DNA of 64,000 nucleotides from an uncultured Microbacterium sp. (GCF_947488465.1 NZ_CANKZA010000001.1:186001-250000), one strand, 5' to 3'. Numbered from the stretch's first letter, positions 8,782 through 19,318 are shown. Notes: generated by a model not told the origin, from the letters alone. Made by a program: numbers and translations.

Positions 8782-9555
8782 TCAGCCGGGGAGGCCGAGC
8801 GAGGGAGACAGCGGCTTCAGCGCGATCAGCAGGCACGCGGTCCAGTGGCAGAGGAACGCGAGCACCGTGCAGACGTGGAAGATCTCGTGGAAGCCGAAGT
8901 GTCCGGGCCAGGGATTCGGCCGTTTCATGCCGTAGACGATCGCGCCGCCGGTGTAGAGCAGACCGCCGATGATGACGAGGAACATCATCACGACGTTCGC
9001 CCGGAAGAGATCGCCCATGTACATGACAGCGGCCCAGCCGAGCGCGAGGTAGAGCGCGACGTACAGCCAGCGGGGCGCTCCGATCCAGAACACGCGGAAC
9101 AGGATGCCGAGGAGCGCGCCCGTCCACACGAGGATCAGCAGCAGCATCCCCTTTTCCGGCGGGAGCGCGAGCACGGCGATCGGCGTGTACGTGCCGGCGA
9201 TCAGCAGCAGGATGTTGGCGTGGTCGATGCGCTTGAGCACAGCCTTCGTCGTCGGGCCCCAGTCGAAGCGGTGGTACAGCGCCGAATTGCCGAAGAGGAG
9301 GAGGGAGGATGCCATGAACACGGCCGAGGCCCACTTCGCCGGCGCACCCTCGGCGAGGACGATCAAGACGATTCCCGCGACGATCGCGACAGGGAACGTC
9401 GCCGCGTGGATCCACCCGCGCCACGTGGGCTTCAGGTCCAGGTATTCATCGGCGGTCGCGGCCTCGAGGAGCGGGAGTTGGGGCATCTCCGCGCCCTCTT
9501 CATCGCCGCTGTCGTGGTCTTTTTCAGCACCGTGGTCGGGTACGGGTCGGGTCAC
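8782..9555 (-). CDS. Hemolysin III family (PAQR) membrane protein
   Basis: 257 residues with seven hydrophobic spans. The PAQR zinc-site motifs are all present: SALYHRFDW after the second helix, RIDHANILLLIAGTYTP in the middle, and HFGFHEIFHVCTVLAF near the end. The N-terminal 40 residues are polar. GTG start at 9555; the methionine at residue 24 (MPQLPLL) is an alternative. Homologues include TrhA, which affects membrane energetics and fluidity. Divergent from uppS across 86 bases, the same pairing as Rv1085c-Rv1086. Confidence 0.9.
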   Translation of the reverse strand: MTRPVPDHGAEKDHDSGDEEGAEMPQLPLLEAATADEYLDLKPTWRGWIHAATFPVAIVAGIVLIVLAEGAPAKWASAVFMASSLLLFGNSALYHRFDWGPTTKAVLKRIDHANILLLIAGTYTPIAVLALPPEKGMLLLILVWTGALLGILFRVFWIGAPRWLYVALYLALGWAAVMYMGDLFRANVVMMFLVIIGGLLYTGGAIVYGMKRPNPWPGHFGFHEIFHVCTVLAFLCHWTACLLIALKPLSPSLGLPG

Positions 9556-9629
9556 GCCCTGAGCCTACGCCTGGACGCATGCCGCGGCACCCATACCGCG
9601 GCACTGCTGCTGTCGTGCGCTCCCCGCGA

Positions 9630-9642
9630 TAGCGTAGGAGAG
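9630..9642 (+). promoter_or_regulatory. Leaderless-type promoter (-10 TAGCGT)
   Basis: TAGCGT at 9630-9635, six bases, then the GTG start of uppS at 9642. The six bases AGGAGA could also act as a ribosome site if transcription began earlier. Confidence 0.5.
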
Positions 9643-10427
9643 TGACACCGACCGGGGCGGACGAGGGCAAGGGGTTCCTCTATCGTCTCTACAGCTCCCG
9701 GCTACGCCGACAGCTGACGCCGGAATCGGTGCCGCACCACGTCGCCATGATGATCGACGGCAATCGCCGCTGGGCACGTCAAGCCGGCTATCGCTCGGTC
9801 GCCGACGGGCACCGTGCCGGGGCCGCGAAAATGCATGAGTTCCTGCGTTGGTGCGATGATCTCGGCATCCAGGTCGTTTCGCTCTATCTGCTGTCGACCG
9901 ACAACCTCACCAAGCGTGATTCCGGGGAGCTCGCCGACCTCATCGAGATCATCGCCGAACTCGCCGAAGAGCTCTCGCACGAGCCGGGTTGGCGCGTGAA
10001 GCAGGTCGGCCGCGCCGAGATCCTGCCGCCCGATCTCGCCCGGGTCCTGCGCACCGCAGAGGAGCGCACTGCCGGTAACACCGGTCTGCACGTCAACCTC
10101 GCCGTCGGGTATGGCGGCCGCGGTGAGATCGTGGATGCTGTCCGCAGCATCATCGCCACACACCAGGGTCAGGGCGGCTCACTGGAGGACCTCGCCGCGA
10201 GCCTCACGCCGGAGCAGATCGGCGAGCACCTCTACACGGGCGGGCAACCCGACCCCGACCTCGTGATCCGCACTTCTGGTGAGCAACGGTTGAGCGATTT
10301 CCTGCTGTGGCAGTCGGCGCATTCGGAGTTCTACTTCGTTGAGGCGCTGGGCCCCGACCTCCGAGAGGTCGACTTCCTCCGCGCGATCCGCGACTACGCG
10401 ACGCGCGATCGCCGCTACGGCAGCTGA
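9642..10427 (+). CDS. uppS: Isoprenyl transferase (undecaprenyl / short-chain Z-polyprenyl diphosphate synthase)
   Basis: 261 residues, cis-prenyltransferase family. MMIDGNRRWARQAGY holds the catalytic Asp39 and the diphosphate-binding Arg/Asn. HRAGAAKMHEFLRWC, VSLYLLSTDNLTKR and the C-terminal TSGEQRLSDFLLWQSAHSEF are the other conserved regions. It makes polyprenyl diphosphate for envelope lipid carriers. By gene order it matches Rv1086, which makes the short Z,E-farnesyl product; chain length cannot be told from sequence by eye, so a short-chain role is possible. Confidence 0.92.
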   Translation: MTPTGADEGKGFLYRLYSSRLRRQLTPESVPHHVAMMIDGNRRWARQAGYRSVADGHRAGAAKMHEFLRWCDDLGIQVVSLYLLSTDNLTKRDSGELADLIEIIAELAEELSHEPGWRVKQVGRAEILPPDLARVLRTAEERTAGNTGLHVNLAVGYGGRGEIVDAVRSIIATHQGQGGSLEDLAASLTPEQIGEHLYTGGQPDPDLVIRTSGEQRLSDFLLWQSAHSEFYFVEALGPDLREVDFLRAIRDYATRDRRYGS

Positions 10428-10451
10428 AGTCGCGACCGCGCCCGTGACAGA

Positions 10452-11771
10452 ATGACGAACGTGAGCCTCCTCGAACCGTTCGACGACTCGTTCGATGTCG
10501 CACCGGGGTATCTGGACTGGGCGGCGTTCGGGCCGCTGTCGCCGTCCGTGCGCGCCGAGATGCACGCCGACGCCGAACTCCTCGCGACCGGCCGCCGGTC
10601 GGGCATCGAGCTCGTCGAAGAACGTGTCGTCGAGGCCCGGGAGCGCGTCGCGCGGCTCCTCGGTGCGCCGGTCGACGAGGTCGTGCTCCAGCCGTCCACG
10701 ACCCAGGGGCTCGTCCATGCGATGTTCGGCCTCGAGGGTACCGTGGTCGTGCCGAGCCAGGATTTCCCCGCGATCCGGGTGAGCGCCCATCGGGCCGCCG
10801 CTGCACGTGGTCGCCTCGCCGTGCGCGAAATCGACCCTCCCGACGGCATCGTCACGGTCGATTCCATCGTGACCGCGCTCACGGACGATGTCACCGCGGT
10901 CGCGCTCAGCGCCGTCGATTTCCGCACCGGGGCCCTGGTCGATCTGGCCGGGATCCGCGATGCGATCGGCGACCGCGTGCTGATCGTCGATGTGATGCAC
11001 GCGTTCGGAGTTGTCGATGTGGACTGGAACCTCGCCGACGTCGTCGCCGGCAACGGCTACACATGGCTGCGTGCCGGGCGTGGCACCGGCTTCGCACGGT
11101 TCTCGCAGCGCGCGCAGGAGCGTATCGCGCCGGTTCTGTCCGGCATAGTGGGCGACTCGAGCACACCCGGCATCCCGGCATCCCCTGCGACGGCCGCGGC
11201 CTACTCGATCGCTCCGGACGATCCGCTCGCCGCGTCCCGCCTCGCGACATCGTTGCGTGAACTCGAGAACGTCGGGGTCGCCGCGGTCGCGGCGGAGGTG
11301 CGCGCACGCGCGCAGGACGTCATGGTCCTCGCTGATCGCCACGACATCCCCGTCCTCACTCCCCGCGATGCGCACGCGGGCATTGTGACGCTCGTCCCGG
11401 TGCCGCACGATGCAGCCGCCCTCGCGGCCGCGCTCGCCAATCACGGCGTCACGGTCACCGCCCGCGGTGCGACCATCCGCGTGTCTGTCCATGTGGGCAC
11501 GGGCGCAGACACGCTGGCGATGCTCGCCGATGCCCTGGCCGACGCTGCTTCCCGCCGCGTGAGCAGTGTCGTCGATGTCGATCGGGACGATCTGTCTGCT
11601 GACCTCGTCCTCCCCGAGATCGTGCTGATCGAGACCGCGCCGGAGATCGCCGCGGGCTTTCCCCTCCACGAGGACGACGACATCGAAGACCTCGAGGCGG
11701 ATGCCGAAGACACGACCGACGACGACATCGTCATCGCGATCGTCGACGACACTCGCACGTCCGAGAATTAA
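10452..11771 (+). CDS. Class V aminotransferase-fold protein lacking the PLP lysine
   Basis: 439 residues, fold-type I PLP domain of the cysteine desulfurase/isopenicillin epimerase type: [31 protein letters not shown], and [14 protein letters not shown], whose Asp and His pack on the cofactor. The lysine expected in the GYKWL-type motif is replaced: [15 protein letters not shown] has Thr204 (codon ACA, 11061-11063). The protein cannot form the usual internal aldimine there. A strongly acidic 75-residue tail rich in Glu/Asp follows the aminotransferase domain. It may be a non-catalytic relative or use another mechanism. Twenty-four bases after uppS, same strand. Confidence 0.8.
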   Translation: MTNVSLLEPFDDSFDVAPGYLDWAAFGPLSPSVRAEMHADAELLATGRRSGIELVEERVVEARERVARLLGAPVDEVVLQPSTTQGLVHAMFGLEGTVVVPSQDFPAIRVSAHRAAAARGRLAVREIDPPDGIVTVDSIVTALTDDVTAVALSAVDFRTGALVDLAGIRDAIGDRVLIVDVMHAFGVVDVDWNLADVVAGNGYTWLRAGRGTGFARFSQRAQERIAPVLSGIVGDSSTPGIPASPATAAAYSIAPDDPLAASRLATSLRELENVGVAAVAAEVRARAQDVMVLADRHDIPVLTPRDAHAGIVTLVPVPHDAAALAAALANHGVTVTARGATIRVSVHVGTGADTLAMLADALADAASRRVSSVVDVDRDDLSADLVLPEIVLIETAPEIAAGFPLHEDDDIEDLEADAEDTTDDDIVIAIVDDTRTSEN

Positions 11772-11938
11772 CATTCCGGCAACCTCGACGCGGCGTGTCG
11801 GACTGGCCGCCACGCGACCTCCGGACGTACGTTCATCACATCGGGCAAGGTGCCCGATCGAGTCGGCCATCCACTGACTCGTGGCCCACGGCCGACTCGA
11901 AACTGCCGGGTGGTTTTCACCCGGGGCGGGAGCGGGTT

Positions 11939-13294
11939 GTGACCACCAGAGCACCACAGCAGCAGAACCGGACCGGATACGACGATGACATCATCGCCGA
12001 CCAGGATCTCCGCACATACGTGTTGGACACCTCCGTTCTGCTGAGCGATCCGCGGGCCTTCTTCCGCTTCGCCGAGCACTCCGTCGTCGTCCCGGTGGTC
12101 GTGATCACCGAGCTCGAGGGCAAGCGGCACGACCCGGAACTCGGCTACTTCGCCCGTCAGGCGCTCCGTCACCTCGACGAACTCCGCGTCGAGCACGGGC
12201 GTCTCGACTTCCCGGTGCCGGTCGGGGAAGGCGGAACGCTCCGTGTCGAGCTGACCAACACCGATCCGTCGGTCCTGCCGGCCGGAATGCGCCTCGGTGA
12301 CAACGACACCCGCATCCTCTCGGTCGCGATGCACCTCGCGCAGGAGGGTCAAGAGGTGACGGTCGTCTCCAAGGATCTCCCGATGCGCGTCAAGGCGGCA
12401 TCACTCGGCATCCCCGCAGAAGAGTATCTCGCTGAACAGGCCGTCGATTCCGGCTGGACGGGAATTGCCGACCTCGACGTCTCGGGCGACGACATCAGCG
12501 ACCTGTACGAGAGCGAGGTCGCCGCCAGCGACGACGTGCTCGGGTTGCCGGTGAACACCGGCCTCGTGATCCATTCGGAGCGCGGCTCCGCGCTCGGCAG
12601 GGTCACCGGGGACGGGGAGTACAAGCTTGTGCGTGGCGACCGCGACGTCTTCGGCCTGCACGGGCGGTCCGCCGAACAACGCATCGCCATCGATCTGCTG
12701 CTCGACCCCGAGGTGGGGATCGTCTCGCTCGGCGGCCGTGCGGGTACCGGTAAGTCGGCCCTGGCGCTCTGCGCGGGGTTGGAGGCGGTGCTCGAGCGGC
12801 AGCAGCAGAAGAAGATCATCGTCTTCCGCCCGCTCTTCGCCGTCGGTGGACAGGAACTCGGCTACCTGCCCGGCGACCAGAACGAGAAGATGGGGCCGTG
12901 GGGTCAGGCCGTCTTCGACACACTCGGCTCGGTCGTCACGGGCAATGTGCTGGAAGAGGTCGTCGCGCGCGGACTGCTCGAGGTCATGCCACTCACGCAC
13001 ATCCGCGGCCGGTCGCTGCACGACGCGTTCGTGATCGTCGACGAAGCGCAGTCGCTCGAGCGCAACGTGTTGCTGACGGTGCTCAGTCGGATGGGTCAGA
13101 ACTCGCGCGTCGTGCTCACGCACGACGTCGGGCAACGCGACAATCTGCGGGTTGGTCGGCATGACGGTGTCGCTTCGGTCATCGAAACACTCAAGGGGCA
13201 TTCGCTTTTCGGCCACGTGACGCTGATGCGCTCCGAGCGTTCAGCGATCGCGGCACTCGTCACCGACCTGCTGGAGCAGGGCGAGCTCAGCTGA
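11939..13294 (+). CDS. phoH: PhoH family protein with N-terminal PIN domain
   Basis: 451 residues. N-terminal PIN nuclease domain (about 25-155) begins with [13 protein letters not shown], giving the first acidic metal ligand D30. The C-terminal PhoH ATPase has Walker [11 protein letters not shown] at about 266-275, Walker [14 protein letters not shown], and the sensor [14 protein letters not shown] region. Such PIN-PhoH fusions (YlaK type) are linked to RNA processing; mycobacterial PhoH2 is an RNA helicase-nuclease. GTG 11939 was chosen because the domain starts shortly after and the longer upstream frame has no family similarity. About 170 bases separate it from the previous gene. Confidence 0.9.
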   Translation: MTTRAPQQQNRTGYDDDIIADQDLRTYVLDTSVLLSDPRAFFRFAEHSVVVPVVVITELEGKRHDPELGYFARQALRHLDELRVEHGRLDFPVPVGEGGTLRVELTNTDPSVLPAGMRLGDNDTRILSVAMHLAQEGQEVTVVSKDLPMRVKAASLGIPAEEYLAEQAVDSGWTGIADLDVSGDDISDLYESEVAASDDVLGLPVNTGLVIHSERGSALGRVTGDGEYKLVRGDRDVFGLHGRSAEQRIAIDLLLDPEVGIVSLGGRAGTGKSALALCAGLEAVLERQQQKKIIVFRPLFAVGGQELGYLPGDQNEKMGPWGQAVFDTLGSVVTGNVLEEVVARGLLEVMPLTHIRGRSLHDAFVIVDEAQSLERNVLLTVLSRMGQNSRVVLTHDVGQRDNLRVGRHDGVASVIETLKGHSLFGHVTLMRSERSAIAALVTDLLEQGELS

Positions 13295-13309
13295 CACGCG
13301 TGCTGGCGG

Positions 13310-13333
13310 GGCCCTCGGCGCACGCCGGGGGCC
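13310..13333 (+). terminator. Hairpin terminator after phoH
   Basis: GGCCCTCGGCG, loop CA, CGCCGGGGGCC: an 11-pair stem with one mismatch starting 15 bases after the phoH stop. Confidence 0.55.
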
Positions 13334-13352
13334 TTCGCCGTGTCGGCTCTTC

Positions 13353-13388
13353 GCCGCCGCCTCACCGTCACCGGCCAGCGGCGGCGGT
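13353..13388. terminator. Second hairpin between convergent phoH and response regulator
   Basis: CCGCCGCC near 13353 pairs with GGCGGCGG near 13381, just outside the stop codon of the response regulator, so it probably ends the minus-strand operon. Confidence 0.4.
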
Positions 13389-14045
13389 TCACTCCCAGCG
13401 GTAGCCCTCGCCGCGCACGGTGATGATGTGATCGGCGCCCAGCTTGGCGCGGAGGTACCGCACGTACACGTCCACGACGTTCGACCCGGGGTCGAAATCC
13501 ATGCCCCAGACGCTACTCAGGAGAACCTCGCGCGTGAGAACTTCGCCCGGATGCCGCAGGAACTGCTCGGCGAGGGCGAACTCGCGCGCCGACAGGTCGA
13601 TCTCCCGCCCGCCGACGGCCGTCCGCCGAGCGAGGATGTCCAGCGTCACATCGTCGTGGGTGAGAGTCATCGTCGCCGCGCCGGTGTGCTCGCGCAGCCG
13701 CGAACGCACCCTGGCCAGCAGCTCTGCCACCGAGAACGGCTTCGGGACATAGTCGCTTGCGCCGGCATCCAACCCCTCGACGGCATCGTGGGCGGAGCTC
13801 CGGGCCGTGAGCATGATCACCGGCATCCGTTCGCCGGCGGCGCGAAGGAGCCGCAGCACCTCGAATCCGTCCATCGTCGGCAGCCCCACATCGAGCACGA
13901 TCAGGTCGATGTCGCCGACCTGCGCACGCTCGAGCGCCTCGGCGCCGTCATCGGCCGAGACGGTGTCGAACCCTTCCGCGTGAAGACTTCGTGAGACGAG
14001 CGAGACGATGTGGGGTTCGTCATCGACAACAAGGATGCGGGTCAT
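13389..14045 (-). CDS. OmpR/PhoB family response regulator
   Basis: 218 residues. Receiver domain: acidic pocket DDE at 8-10, phosphoacceptor D52 in IVLDVGLPTMDG, switch Thr in MLTARSS and Lys in DYVPKPFS. Winged-helix DNA-binding domain at about 125-218, with SAREFALAEQFLRHPGEVLTREVLL and the C-terminal VDVYVRYLRAKLG and TVRGEGYRWE. ATG 14045 overlaps the kinase stop (ATGA), so it is the coupled partner of the sensor kinase just upstream. Regulon unknown. Confidence 0.94.
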   Translation of the reverse strand: MTRILVVDDEPHIVSLVSRSLHAEGFDTVSADDGAEALERAQVGDIDLIVLDVGLPTMDGFEVLRLLRAAGERMPVIMLTARSSAHDAVEGLDAGASDYVPKPFSVAELLARVRSRLREHTGAATMTLTHDDVTLDILARRTAVGGREIDLSAREFALAEQFLRHPGEVLTREVLLSSVWGMDFDPGSNVVDVYVRYLRAKLGADHIITVRGEGYRWE

Positions 14046-15016
14046 CCGGAGGCCTCTCGCTGAAGGACGACATCGCCGGCGCGCACGGGTGTGGGCAGGC
14101 TGGCACGCGTGCCGATCGGGATCTCGATGGTGAAGGTGGCTCCGCCGCCCGGGGTATCGGCGACCGAGCAACGGCCACCGTGGCTCTTGGCGATCGCATC
14201 GACGATCGCGAGGCCCAAACCGGAGCCCCCGACGACGCGCTTTCCCGACCCACGATCGAAGCGGCGGAAGATGCGGTGTCGCACGGCATGCGGGATTCCG
14301 GGACCGTGGTCGCGCGCCCACAACTGGGCACCGGATGCGTGGACAGCGCTGCCGAGCTCGATCGGGCTCCCCGCAGGGGTGTACTTGGCGGCGTTGTCGG
14401 CGAGCTGGAGCCAGGCCTGCAGGAGCCGGTCACGATCGCCGCGGATGACACCCGTGGCCTGCTGCTCGATACTCCACTCATGACCGGGGATCACCGAGAC
14501 CAACTCTGAGATGCGCTGGGTCAGGACGGTGAGATCCACATCGCTCATGGTGAGCTGATCGGTCTCCACCGCGGCGAGCAGGTCGATATCGCCGATCAGT
14601 CGCGTCATGCGGTCGAGCTCCGCGATGCCGAGGTCACGGATTGCCGTGACATCCTCCACATCGGAGGTGTCCATCACCTCGAGATGGCCGCGCACGATCG
14701 TGATCGGTGTCTTCAATTCGTGCCGGACGTCATCCAAGAGGCGACGCTGTGCGTCGAACGACCCTTCAGCGGGATCGCTCACCTGCACGGCGGGAGGGTC
14801 CTCGAGGAGGATCCAGCCCACGATTGCGGTGACCCCGAGCGTCACGAACCCGAGCACGCCGTACACCAGGACGGCGACCCACGGCAGCGGGGTATCGGTC
14901 AGCGCGCAGACGACCCCCACGGCCAGCGCGGTCAGCGCGAAGCCCGCGGCGACGATCGCCAGGACCAGTCCCAGCGTGCGTGCACGCCGCGAGGGCGTAC
15001 CCGGCATCCGGTTCAC
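14042..15016 (-). CDS. Sensor histidine kinase
   Basis: 324 residues. Two N-terminal membrane helices (about 15-37 and 47-70) with only a few residues between them, so no large extracytoplasmic sensor: it probably senses something in or near the membrane. No clear HAMP domain is seen. The DHp helix has DVRHELKTPITIVRGH with H99 as phospho-acceptor. The ATPase domain has the N box (LADNAAKYTPAG), G1 (DHGPGIP) and G2 (GSGLGLAIVDAI). Ten bases downstream of fumC and overlapping its response regulator. Confidence 0.93.
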   Translation of the reverse strand: MNRMPGTPSRRARTLGLVLAIVAAGFALTALAVGVVCALTDTPLPWVAVLVYGVLGFVTLGVTAIVGWILLEDPPAVQVSDPAEGSFDAQRRLLDDVRHELKTPITIVRGHLEVMDTSDVEDVTAIRDLGIAELDRMTRLIGDIDLLAAVETDQLTMSDVDLTVLTQRISELVSVIPGHEWSIEQQATGVIRGDRDRLLQAWLQLADNAAKYTPAGSPIELGSAVHASGAQLWARDHGPGIPHAVRHRIFRRFDRGSGKRVVGGSGLGLAIVDAIAKSHGGRCSVADTPGGGATFTIEIPIGTRASLPTPVRAGDVVLQREASG

Positions 15017-15026
15017 GGTCTGATTA

Positions 15027-16433
15027 TCACCCCGCGTGGGTCATAGAGAGCAGATCGAGTTTCTCGTCGAGCTGTTCCTCGGTCAGTTCGCCGCGCTCGA
15101 CATAGCCGAGATCGATTACCGCCTCGCGGACGGTGATGCCCTGAGCGACCGAGTGCTTGGCGATCTTCGCGGCCGCTTCATAGCCGATCAGCTTGTTGAG
15201 CGGCGTCACGATCGACGGCGACATGCCGGCGTAGGCCGCGGCACGCTCGACGTTCGCTTCGAGACCGTCGATGGTCTTGTCGGCGAGAACGCGCATCGAG
15301 TTCGAGAGCAGACGGATCGACTCCAGCAGAGCGGTTCCCATGACCGGGATCGCGACGTTCAGCTCGAACAGTCCCGAGGCTCCCGACCAGGCGATCGTCG
15401 CGTCGTTGCCGATGACGCGCGCGCAGACCATCAGCGTCGCTTCGGGGACGACGGGGTTGACCTTGCCCGGCATGATCGACGAGCCCGGCTGCAGGTCGGG
15501 GATGTGGAGTTCCCCCAGACCGGTGTTGGGCCCGGACCCCATCCAGCGGATGTCGTTGTTGATCTTCGTCAGCGAGACGGCGATCGTGCGGAGAGCTCCG
15601 GATGCTTCCACGAGCGCGTCACGGTTGGCCTGCGCCTCGAAGTGGTCTTTGGCCTCGGTGACGGGGAGTTCCGTCTCTTCCGCGATGAGCGCGATGACCT
15701 TCTGCGGGAATCCGAGCGGCGTGTTGATGCCGGTACCGACAGCCGTGCCGCCCAGCGGAACTTCGGCGACGTGCGGGATGACGGCCTGGACGCGTTCGAT
15801 GCCGAGGCGAATCTGACGGGCGTAGCCGCCGAATTCCTGGCCGAGGGTGACCGGCGTGGCATCCATCAGGTGCGTCCGGCCGGACTTCACGACGCTCTTC
15901 CAGAGGTCGGCCTTGGTCTCGAGCGCGACAGCGAGGTGGTCGAGCGCCGGGATGAGGTCGTCGATGAGGGCCTGCGTGGCCGCGATGTGCACCGACGTGG
16001 GGAACACGTCGTTGGAGGACTGCGACGCGTTGACGTGATCGTTCGGGTGCACCGCCTCGCCGAGGTCGCGCGTCGCGAGTGTCGCGAGCACCTCGTTCAT
16101 GTTCATGTTCGAGGACGTGCCGCTCCCGGTCTGGTAGACGTCGATCGGGAACTGGTCACTGTGCGCGCCGTCGATGATCTGGTCGGCAGCGCGGGCGATC
16201 GCGTCGGCGATGCGCCCGTCGAGGGTGCCGAGCGCCTTGTTCGCGAGGGCCGCGGCCTTCTTGATGCGGGCGAGGGCCACGATCTGGGCGGGGTCGAGCG
16301 GGTCGCCCGAGATCGGGAAGTTCTCCACGGCACGCTGGGTCTGCGCGGCGTACAGAGCGTCGATCGGGACGCGCACTTCTCCCATCGTGTCGTGCTCGAT
16401 GCGGTACTCGGTGGCAGCGGTCATTGCGGTCAC
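15027..16433 (-). CDS. fumC: Fumarate hydratase class II
   Basis: About 468 residues. It interconverts fumarate and malate in the TCA cycle; soluble homotetramer without an Fe-S cluster. The fumarase/aspartase signature [12 protein letters not shown] is present, as are [13 protein letters not shown] and the [17 protein letters not shown] catalytic histidine segment. The first start is GTG 16433; ATG 16424 (MTAATEYR) is equally possible. A 10-base gap to the kinase gene and 29 bases from carbonic anhydrase put it in a long operon. The carbonic anhydrase-fumC-two-component adjacency is unusual but may be simple housekeeping clustering. Confidence 0.95.
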   Translation of the reverse strand: MTAMTAATEYRIEHDTMGEVRVPIDALYAAQTQRAVENFPISGDPLDPAQIVALARIKKAAALANKALGTLDGRIADAIARAADQIIDGAHSDQFPIDVYQTGSGTSSNMNMNEVLATLATRDLGEAVHPNDHVNASQSSNDVFPTSVHIAATQALIDDLIPALDHLAVALETKADLWKSVVKSGRTHLMDATPVTLGQEFGGYARQIRLGIERVQAVIPHVAEVPLGGTAVGTGINTPLGFPQKVIALIAEETELPVTEAKDHFEAQANRDALVEASGALRTIAVSLTKINNDIRWMGSGPNTGLGELHIPDLQPGSSIMPGKVNPVVPEATLMVCARVIGNDATIAWSGASGLFELNVAIPVMGTALLESIRLLSNSMRVLADKTIDGLEANVERAAAYAGMSPSIVTPLNKLIGYEAAAKIAKHSVAQGITVREAVIDLGYVERGELTEEQLDEKLDLLSMTHAG

Positions 16434-16462
16434 GTCCTTGTCCTGGTGTGTGTCAGAAGCGA

Positions 16463-17116
16463 TCAGGCGTCGAGCCCGACCATCACCTGCGGGATGGTCG
16501 TGCCTTCGCTCAGGCGGTAGTTGGAGCCGACGATGGCCAATCGCCCGGCTTCGACGGCCTCGGTGATGAGGCGCGAGGAAGCGAGCAGATCGTCGACGGT
16601 GTTCTTGAGGTGCTCACGCCCGACCTGCTCGGCATCGAGGCTCTGCGGGTGTGCGCCCGGTGTGCGCCGCAGCACCGTGCGCGCAGCGGGCACGATCTTC
16701 GCGATCAGGCGCCAGATGTGCGAGGGGAGTTCGGGTGCGTCGAGGGCGGTCGAGTCGATCGCCGCGCGCACGGCACCGCACTCATCGTGCGCGAGCACGA
16801 TGACCAACGACACGTCGAGCACGGCGACGGCATACTCGAGGCTCGCGATCGCCGAGTCCGAGGCCACCTGACCGGCATTGCGCACGACGAAGAGGTCGCC
16901 GAGACCCTGGTCGAAGATGATCTCCGCGGCCAGGCGCGAGTCGGAGCAGCCGAACAGCGCGGCTCGCGGGGTCTGCGAGTGGGCGAGCTCGTTGCGACGG
17001 TCGACGTCCTGACGAGGATGCCGGGGTGCGCCCGCCACGAAGCGCTCGTTCCCCTGGCGCATCTCCTCCCAGACGGCGGCCGGATCGGGACGTTCGTCGA
17101 TGGTCTGCTCGCTCAC
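16463..17116 (-). CDS. Beta-class carbonic anhydrase
   Basis: 217 residues. Zinc ligands C57 and D59 in [11 protein letters not shown], then H110 and C113 in LAHDECGA, fit a beta-carbonic anhydrase with the CxDxR dyad. [20 protein letters not shown] is the expected segment between. It hydrates CO2 to bicarbonate, supplying carboxylases and pH balance. GTG start in a GTGA overlap with DUF4245, so it is translated with the upstream gene. Confidence 0.93.
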   Translation of the reverse strand: MSEQTIDERPDPAAVWEEMRQGNERFVAGAPRHPRQDVDRRNELAHSQTPRAALFGCSDSRLAAEIIFDQGLGDLFVVRNAGQVASDSAIASLEYAVAVLDVSLVIVLAHDECGAVRAAIDSTALDAPELPSHIWRLIAKIVPAARTVLRRTPGAHPQSLDAEQVGREHLKNTVDDLLASSRLITEAVEAGRLAIVGSNYRLSEGTTIPQVMVGLDA

Positions 17117-17742
17117 GGGTTCTCCTCACGCAGGTCGCGGATCTGATCTGTGACGCCCGCTGCGGCAACAGCGGCGGTCTCCGCATCGGTCGCGCCATAG
17201 ATCAGCACGGTGTCGGCGCCGGCATCCGTCGCGAGAGCGTACGAGATGGCGGCGGTCTGGGCGGCGCTCGGAATCGTGTACTCATCCCACACGACGCCGT
17301 CGATCGTCACGCTGCCCGTCGGCGCGAGCCCGCCGAGCGTCTCTGACACCCACGTGGGGGAGGCGCCGAGGCCCTGCGCGACGCGGACGAATCCCTCCGG
17401 CGGCGCGTACACGACCCGCCACATCGACGTGCCCTCCAGACGCGCCGAGTTCGCGCGCCAGTCGCCGGGGACCGCCGGCACGAGAAGCGGCTGACCGACG
17501 GCCTCGGACGCCGCAGCGGCCGAGGCGGCGACATCGGCAGGTTCGGGGTCGGGGAGCGAACCCCGCGGCACGATGGCCACGATCACGGCGACGATGGCCA
17601 GAATGACGCCGAGCGCCACGAGGAGGTTTCGGAAGGTCTTGCTCGAGCGGTAGGCGGCTGACGATGCGGCTTTGCGCGCCGCGGTCTCGTCTGCGGTCTC
17701 GGGGCGACCGAGCTCGGCGACGACGCGGGGTGCGGCGGCCAT
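17113..17742 (-). CDS. DUF4245 membrane-anchored protein
   Basis: 209 residues. A cytoplasmic N-terminus, one membrane helix (about 40-62: NLLVALGVILAIVAVIVAIV) and an extracytoplasmic domain containing VPGDWRANSARLEG and WRVVYAPPEGFVRVAQ, typical of DUF4245. The ATG overlaps the xseB stop (TGATG). The same xseA-xseB-DUF4245 order is common in actinobacteria. Function unknown. Confidence 0.85.
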   Translation of the reverse strand: MAAAPRVVAELGRPETADETAARKAASSAAYRSSKTFRNLLVALGVILAIVAVIVAIVPRGSLPDPEPADVAASAAAASEAVGQPLLVPAVPGDWRANSARLEGTSMWRVVYAPPEGFVRVAQGLGASPTWVSETLGGLAPTGSVTIDGVVWDEYTIPSAAQTAAISYALATDAGADTVLIYGATDAETAAVAAAGVTDQIRDLREENP

Positions 17743-17963
17743 CACGACTCCACGCCGGACGGCCGGGAGGCCTCGAGCAGCTGCTTCGCTCCGCGCAACC
17801 ACTCTTCGCAGCGGGCGGCGAGCGCCTCGCCACGCGTCCACAGGGTCAGGGACTGTTCGAGGGTCGGGGCGCCCTGTTCGAGCTCGGCGACGACGCGGAC
17901 GAGCTCATCGCGGGCCTGCTCGAAAGACAGACTGGCGACATCGACGACATCCTCGCTGGTCAT
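17742..17963 (-). CDS. xseB: Exodeoxyribonuclease VII small subunit
   Basis: 73 residues, the usual size. Two helices with [20 protein letters not shown] and [22 protein letters not shown] match the family. Several copies bind each XseA chain to form the nuclease that degrades single-stranded DNA to short oligonucleotides. Start overlaps the xseA stop by four bases. Confidence 0.94.
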   Translation of the reverse strand: MTSEDVVDVASLSFEQARDELVRVVAELEQGAPTLEQSLTLWTRGEALAARCEEWLRGAKQLLEASRPSGVES

Positions 17964-19273
17964 GAGTCCATCCTAGAGTCGCCGCGCGCGCTGTCCCGGT
18001 CGGTCGATGTCTCGGCGATCTCGCCCTCGGATCGTGCGCCGAAGGATCCTTCCGCCACCGTGACGACCAGCCTCGTTCCGGCGGGAGCCTGGGCCGCGTC
18101 GCGCACGATGATCCCGTCTCCGACGTGCGCGATCGCGTACCCGCGGTCGAGGGTCGCACCGGGGGAGAGCGCACGCAACGACGCCCGCAGGTGTGTCGTC
18201 TGCCGATCTGCGGCATCCATCTGCCGTCCGACGACGTCGCGTCCGCGCGAGCGAAGCGTCCAGAGCTCGTGGGTGCGGGTCGTGAGGAGAGATTCGGGGG
18301 ACCGCAGCACCGGTCGCGTGCGCAGCTGTTCGAGCTGGGCGATGTCATGGCTCACGCGCTGCGTCAAACGCGTGCGTGCGCGCGAGCGCAGCTGCTGCAC
18401 GATCGCGCGCTGTTCGGCGACGTCCGGCACGACCTTCTTGGCGGCGTCGGTCGGGGTGGATGCGCGCAGGTCGGCAACGTCGTCCAGCAGCGGATGATCA
18501 TTCTCGTGACCGATTGCCGAGACGACGGGCGTGGATGCCGCGGCCACCGCGCGCAGGAGCTTTTCGTCGCTGAACCCGAGCAGGGTCTGTGGGTCGCCGC
18601 CCCCGCGCGCGATGATGATCACGTCGACCTCGGGATCGGCATCCAGCTTCGTCAGGGCGCTGAGAGTTTCCGGAACGCACCGATCGCCCTGCACCGCCGC
18701 ATGAATCGTCCGGAACCGGACGTTCGGCCACCGCAACTCGGCGTTGCGGTGCACGTCCTTCTCGGCATCGCTGCGCTCTCCGGTGATGAGTCCGATGACC
18801 GTGGGCAGGAACGGCAGGCGTTTCTTGCGTGACGCGTCGAACAATCCCTCCGTGCGCAGTTGCGCGCGCAAGCGCTCCAGCCTCTCGAGTTGATCGCCCA
18901 ACCCCGTGTGCCGCATCGCGGAGACGGTGAAGCTGAAATCCCCGGACTTGACGAAATAGTCCGGCTTGACGCACGCGACCACGCGGTCACCGCTGCGAAG
19001 GGTGTCAGGCAGGCGCTGGAGCGTCGAGGACCAGAGGCGGAAGGAGATCATGGCGTCGCCGGAGGCATCCTTCATGCGCCCGAAGACGTGACCGCCGCGC
19101 AGATTCCACGCCGTGATCTCGCCTTCCACCCACACTGAGCTCCACCGCTGGACGAAGTCGCGGATCGTCTCATTCAGTCGCATGACGGATGTCGGGGTCT
19201 CCGGAGAGGAGTCGCGCGGGTGGACCGCATCCGGCGGCGGGACCTGTCCCGGCGCCGACTCGAACGAGGTCAT
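17960..19273 (-). CDS. xseA: Exodeoxyribonuclease VII large subunit
   Basis: 437 residues. N-terminal OB-fold ([22 protein letters not shown], residues about 50-70), then the catalytic domain with [41 protein letters not shown] and [21 protein letters not shown], followed by a coiled-coil region and a C-terminal segment [16 protein letters not shown]. First gene of a seven-gene minus-strand run. GGAAGGATG lies just upstream of the ATG. Confidence 0.95.
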   Translation of the reverse strand: MTSFESAPGQVPPPDAVHPRDSSPETPTSVMRLNETIRDFVQRWSSVWVEGEITAWNLRGGHVFGRMKDASGDAMISFRLWSSTLQRLPDTLRSGDRVVACVKPDYFVKSGDFSFTVSAMRHTGLGDQLERLERLRAQLRTEGLFDASRKKRLPFLPTVIGLITGERSDAEKDVHRNAELRWPNVRFRTIHAAVQGDRCVPETLSALTKLDADPEVDVIIIARGGGDPQTLLGFSDEKLLRAVAAASTPVVSAIGHENDHPLLDDVADLRASTPTDAAKKVVPDVAEQRAIVQQLRSRARTRLTQRVSHDIAQLEQLRTRPVLRSPESLLTTRTHELWTLRSRGRDVVGRQMDAADRQTTHLRASLRALSPGATLDRGYAIAHVGDGIIVRDAAQAPAGTRLVVTVAEGSFGARSEGEIAETSTDRDSARGDSRMDS

Positions 19274-19318
19274 GGCATCCTTCCCGCGCTATACGGCCTT
19301 TACCCGGACTCGGATCAA

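Noticed and set aside
11795..11938. N-terminal extension of PhoH
   Set aside because: In frame but without similarity to PIN-PhoH proteins; GTG 11939 begins just before the PIN domain.
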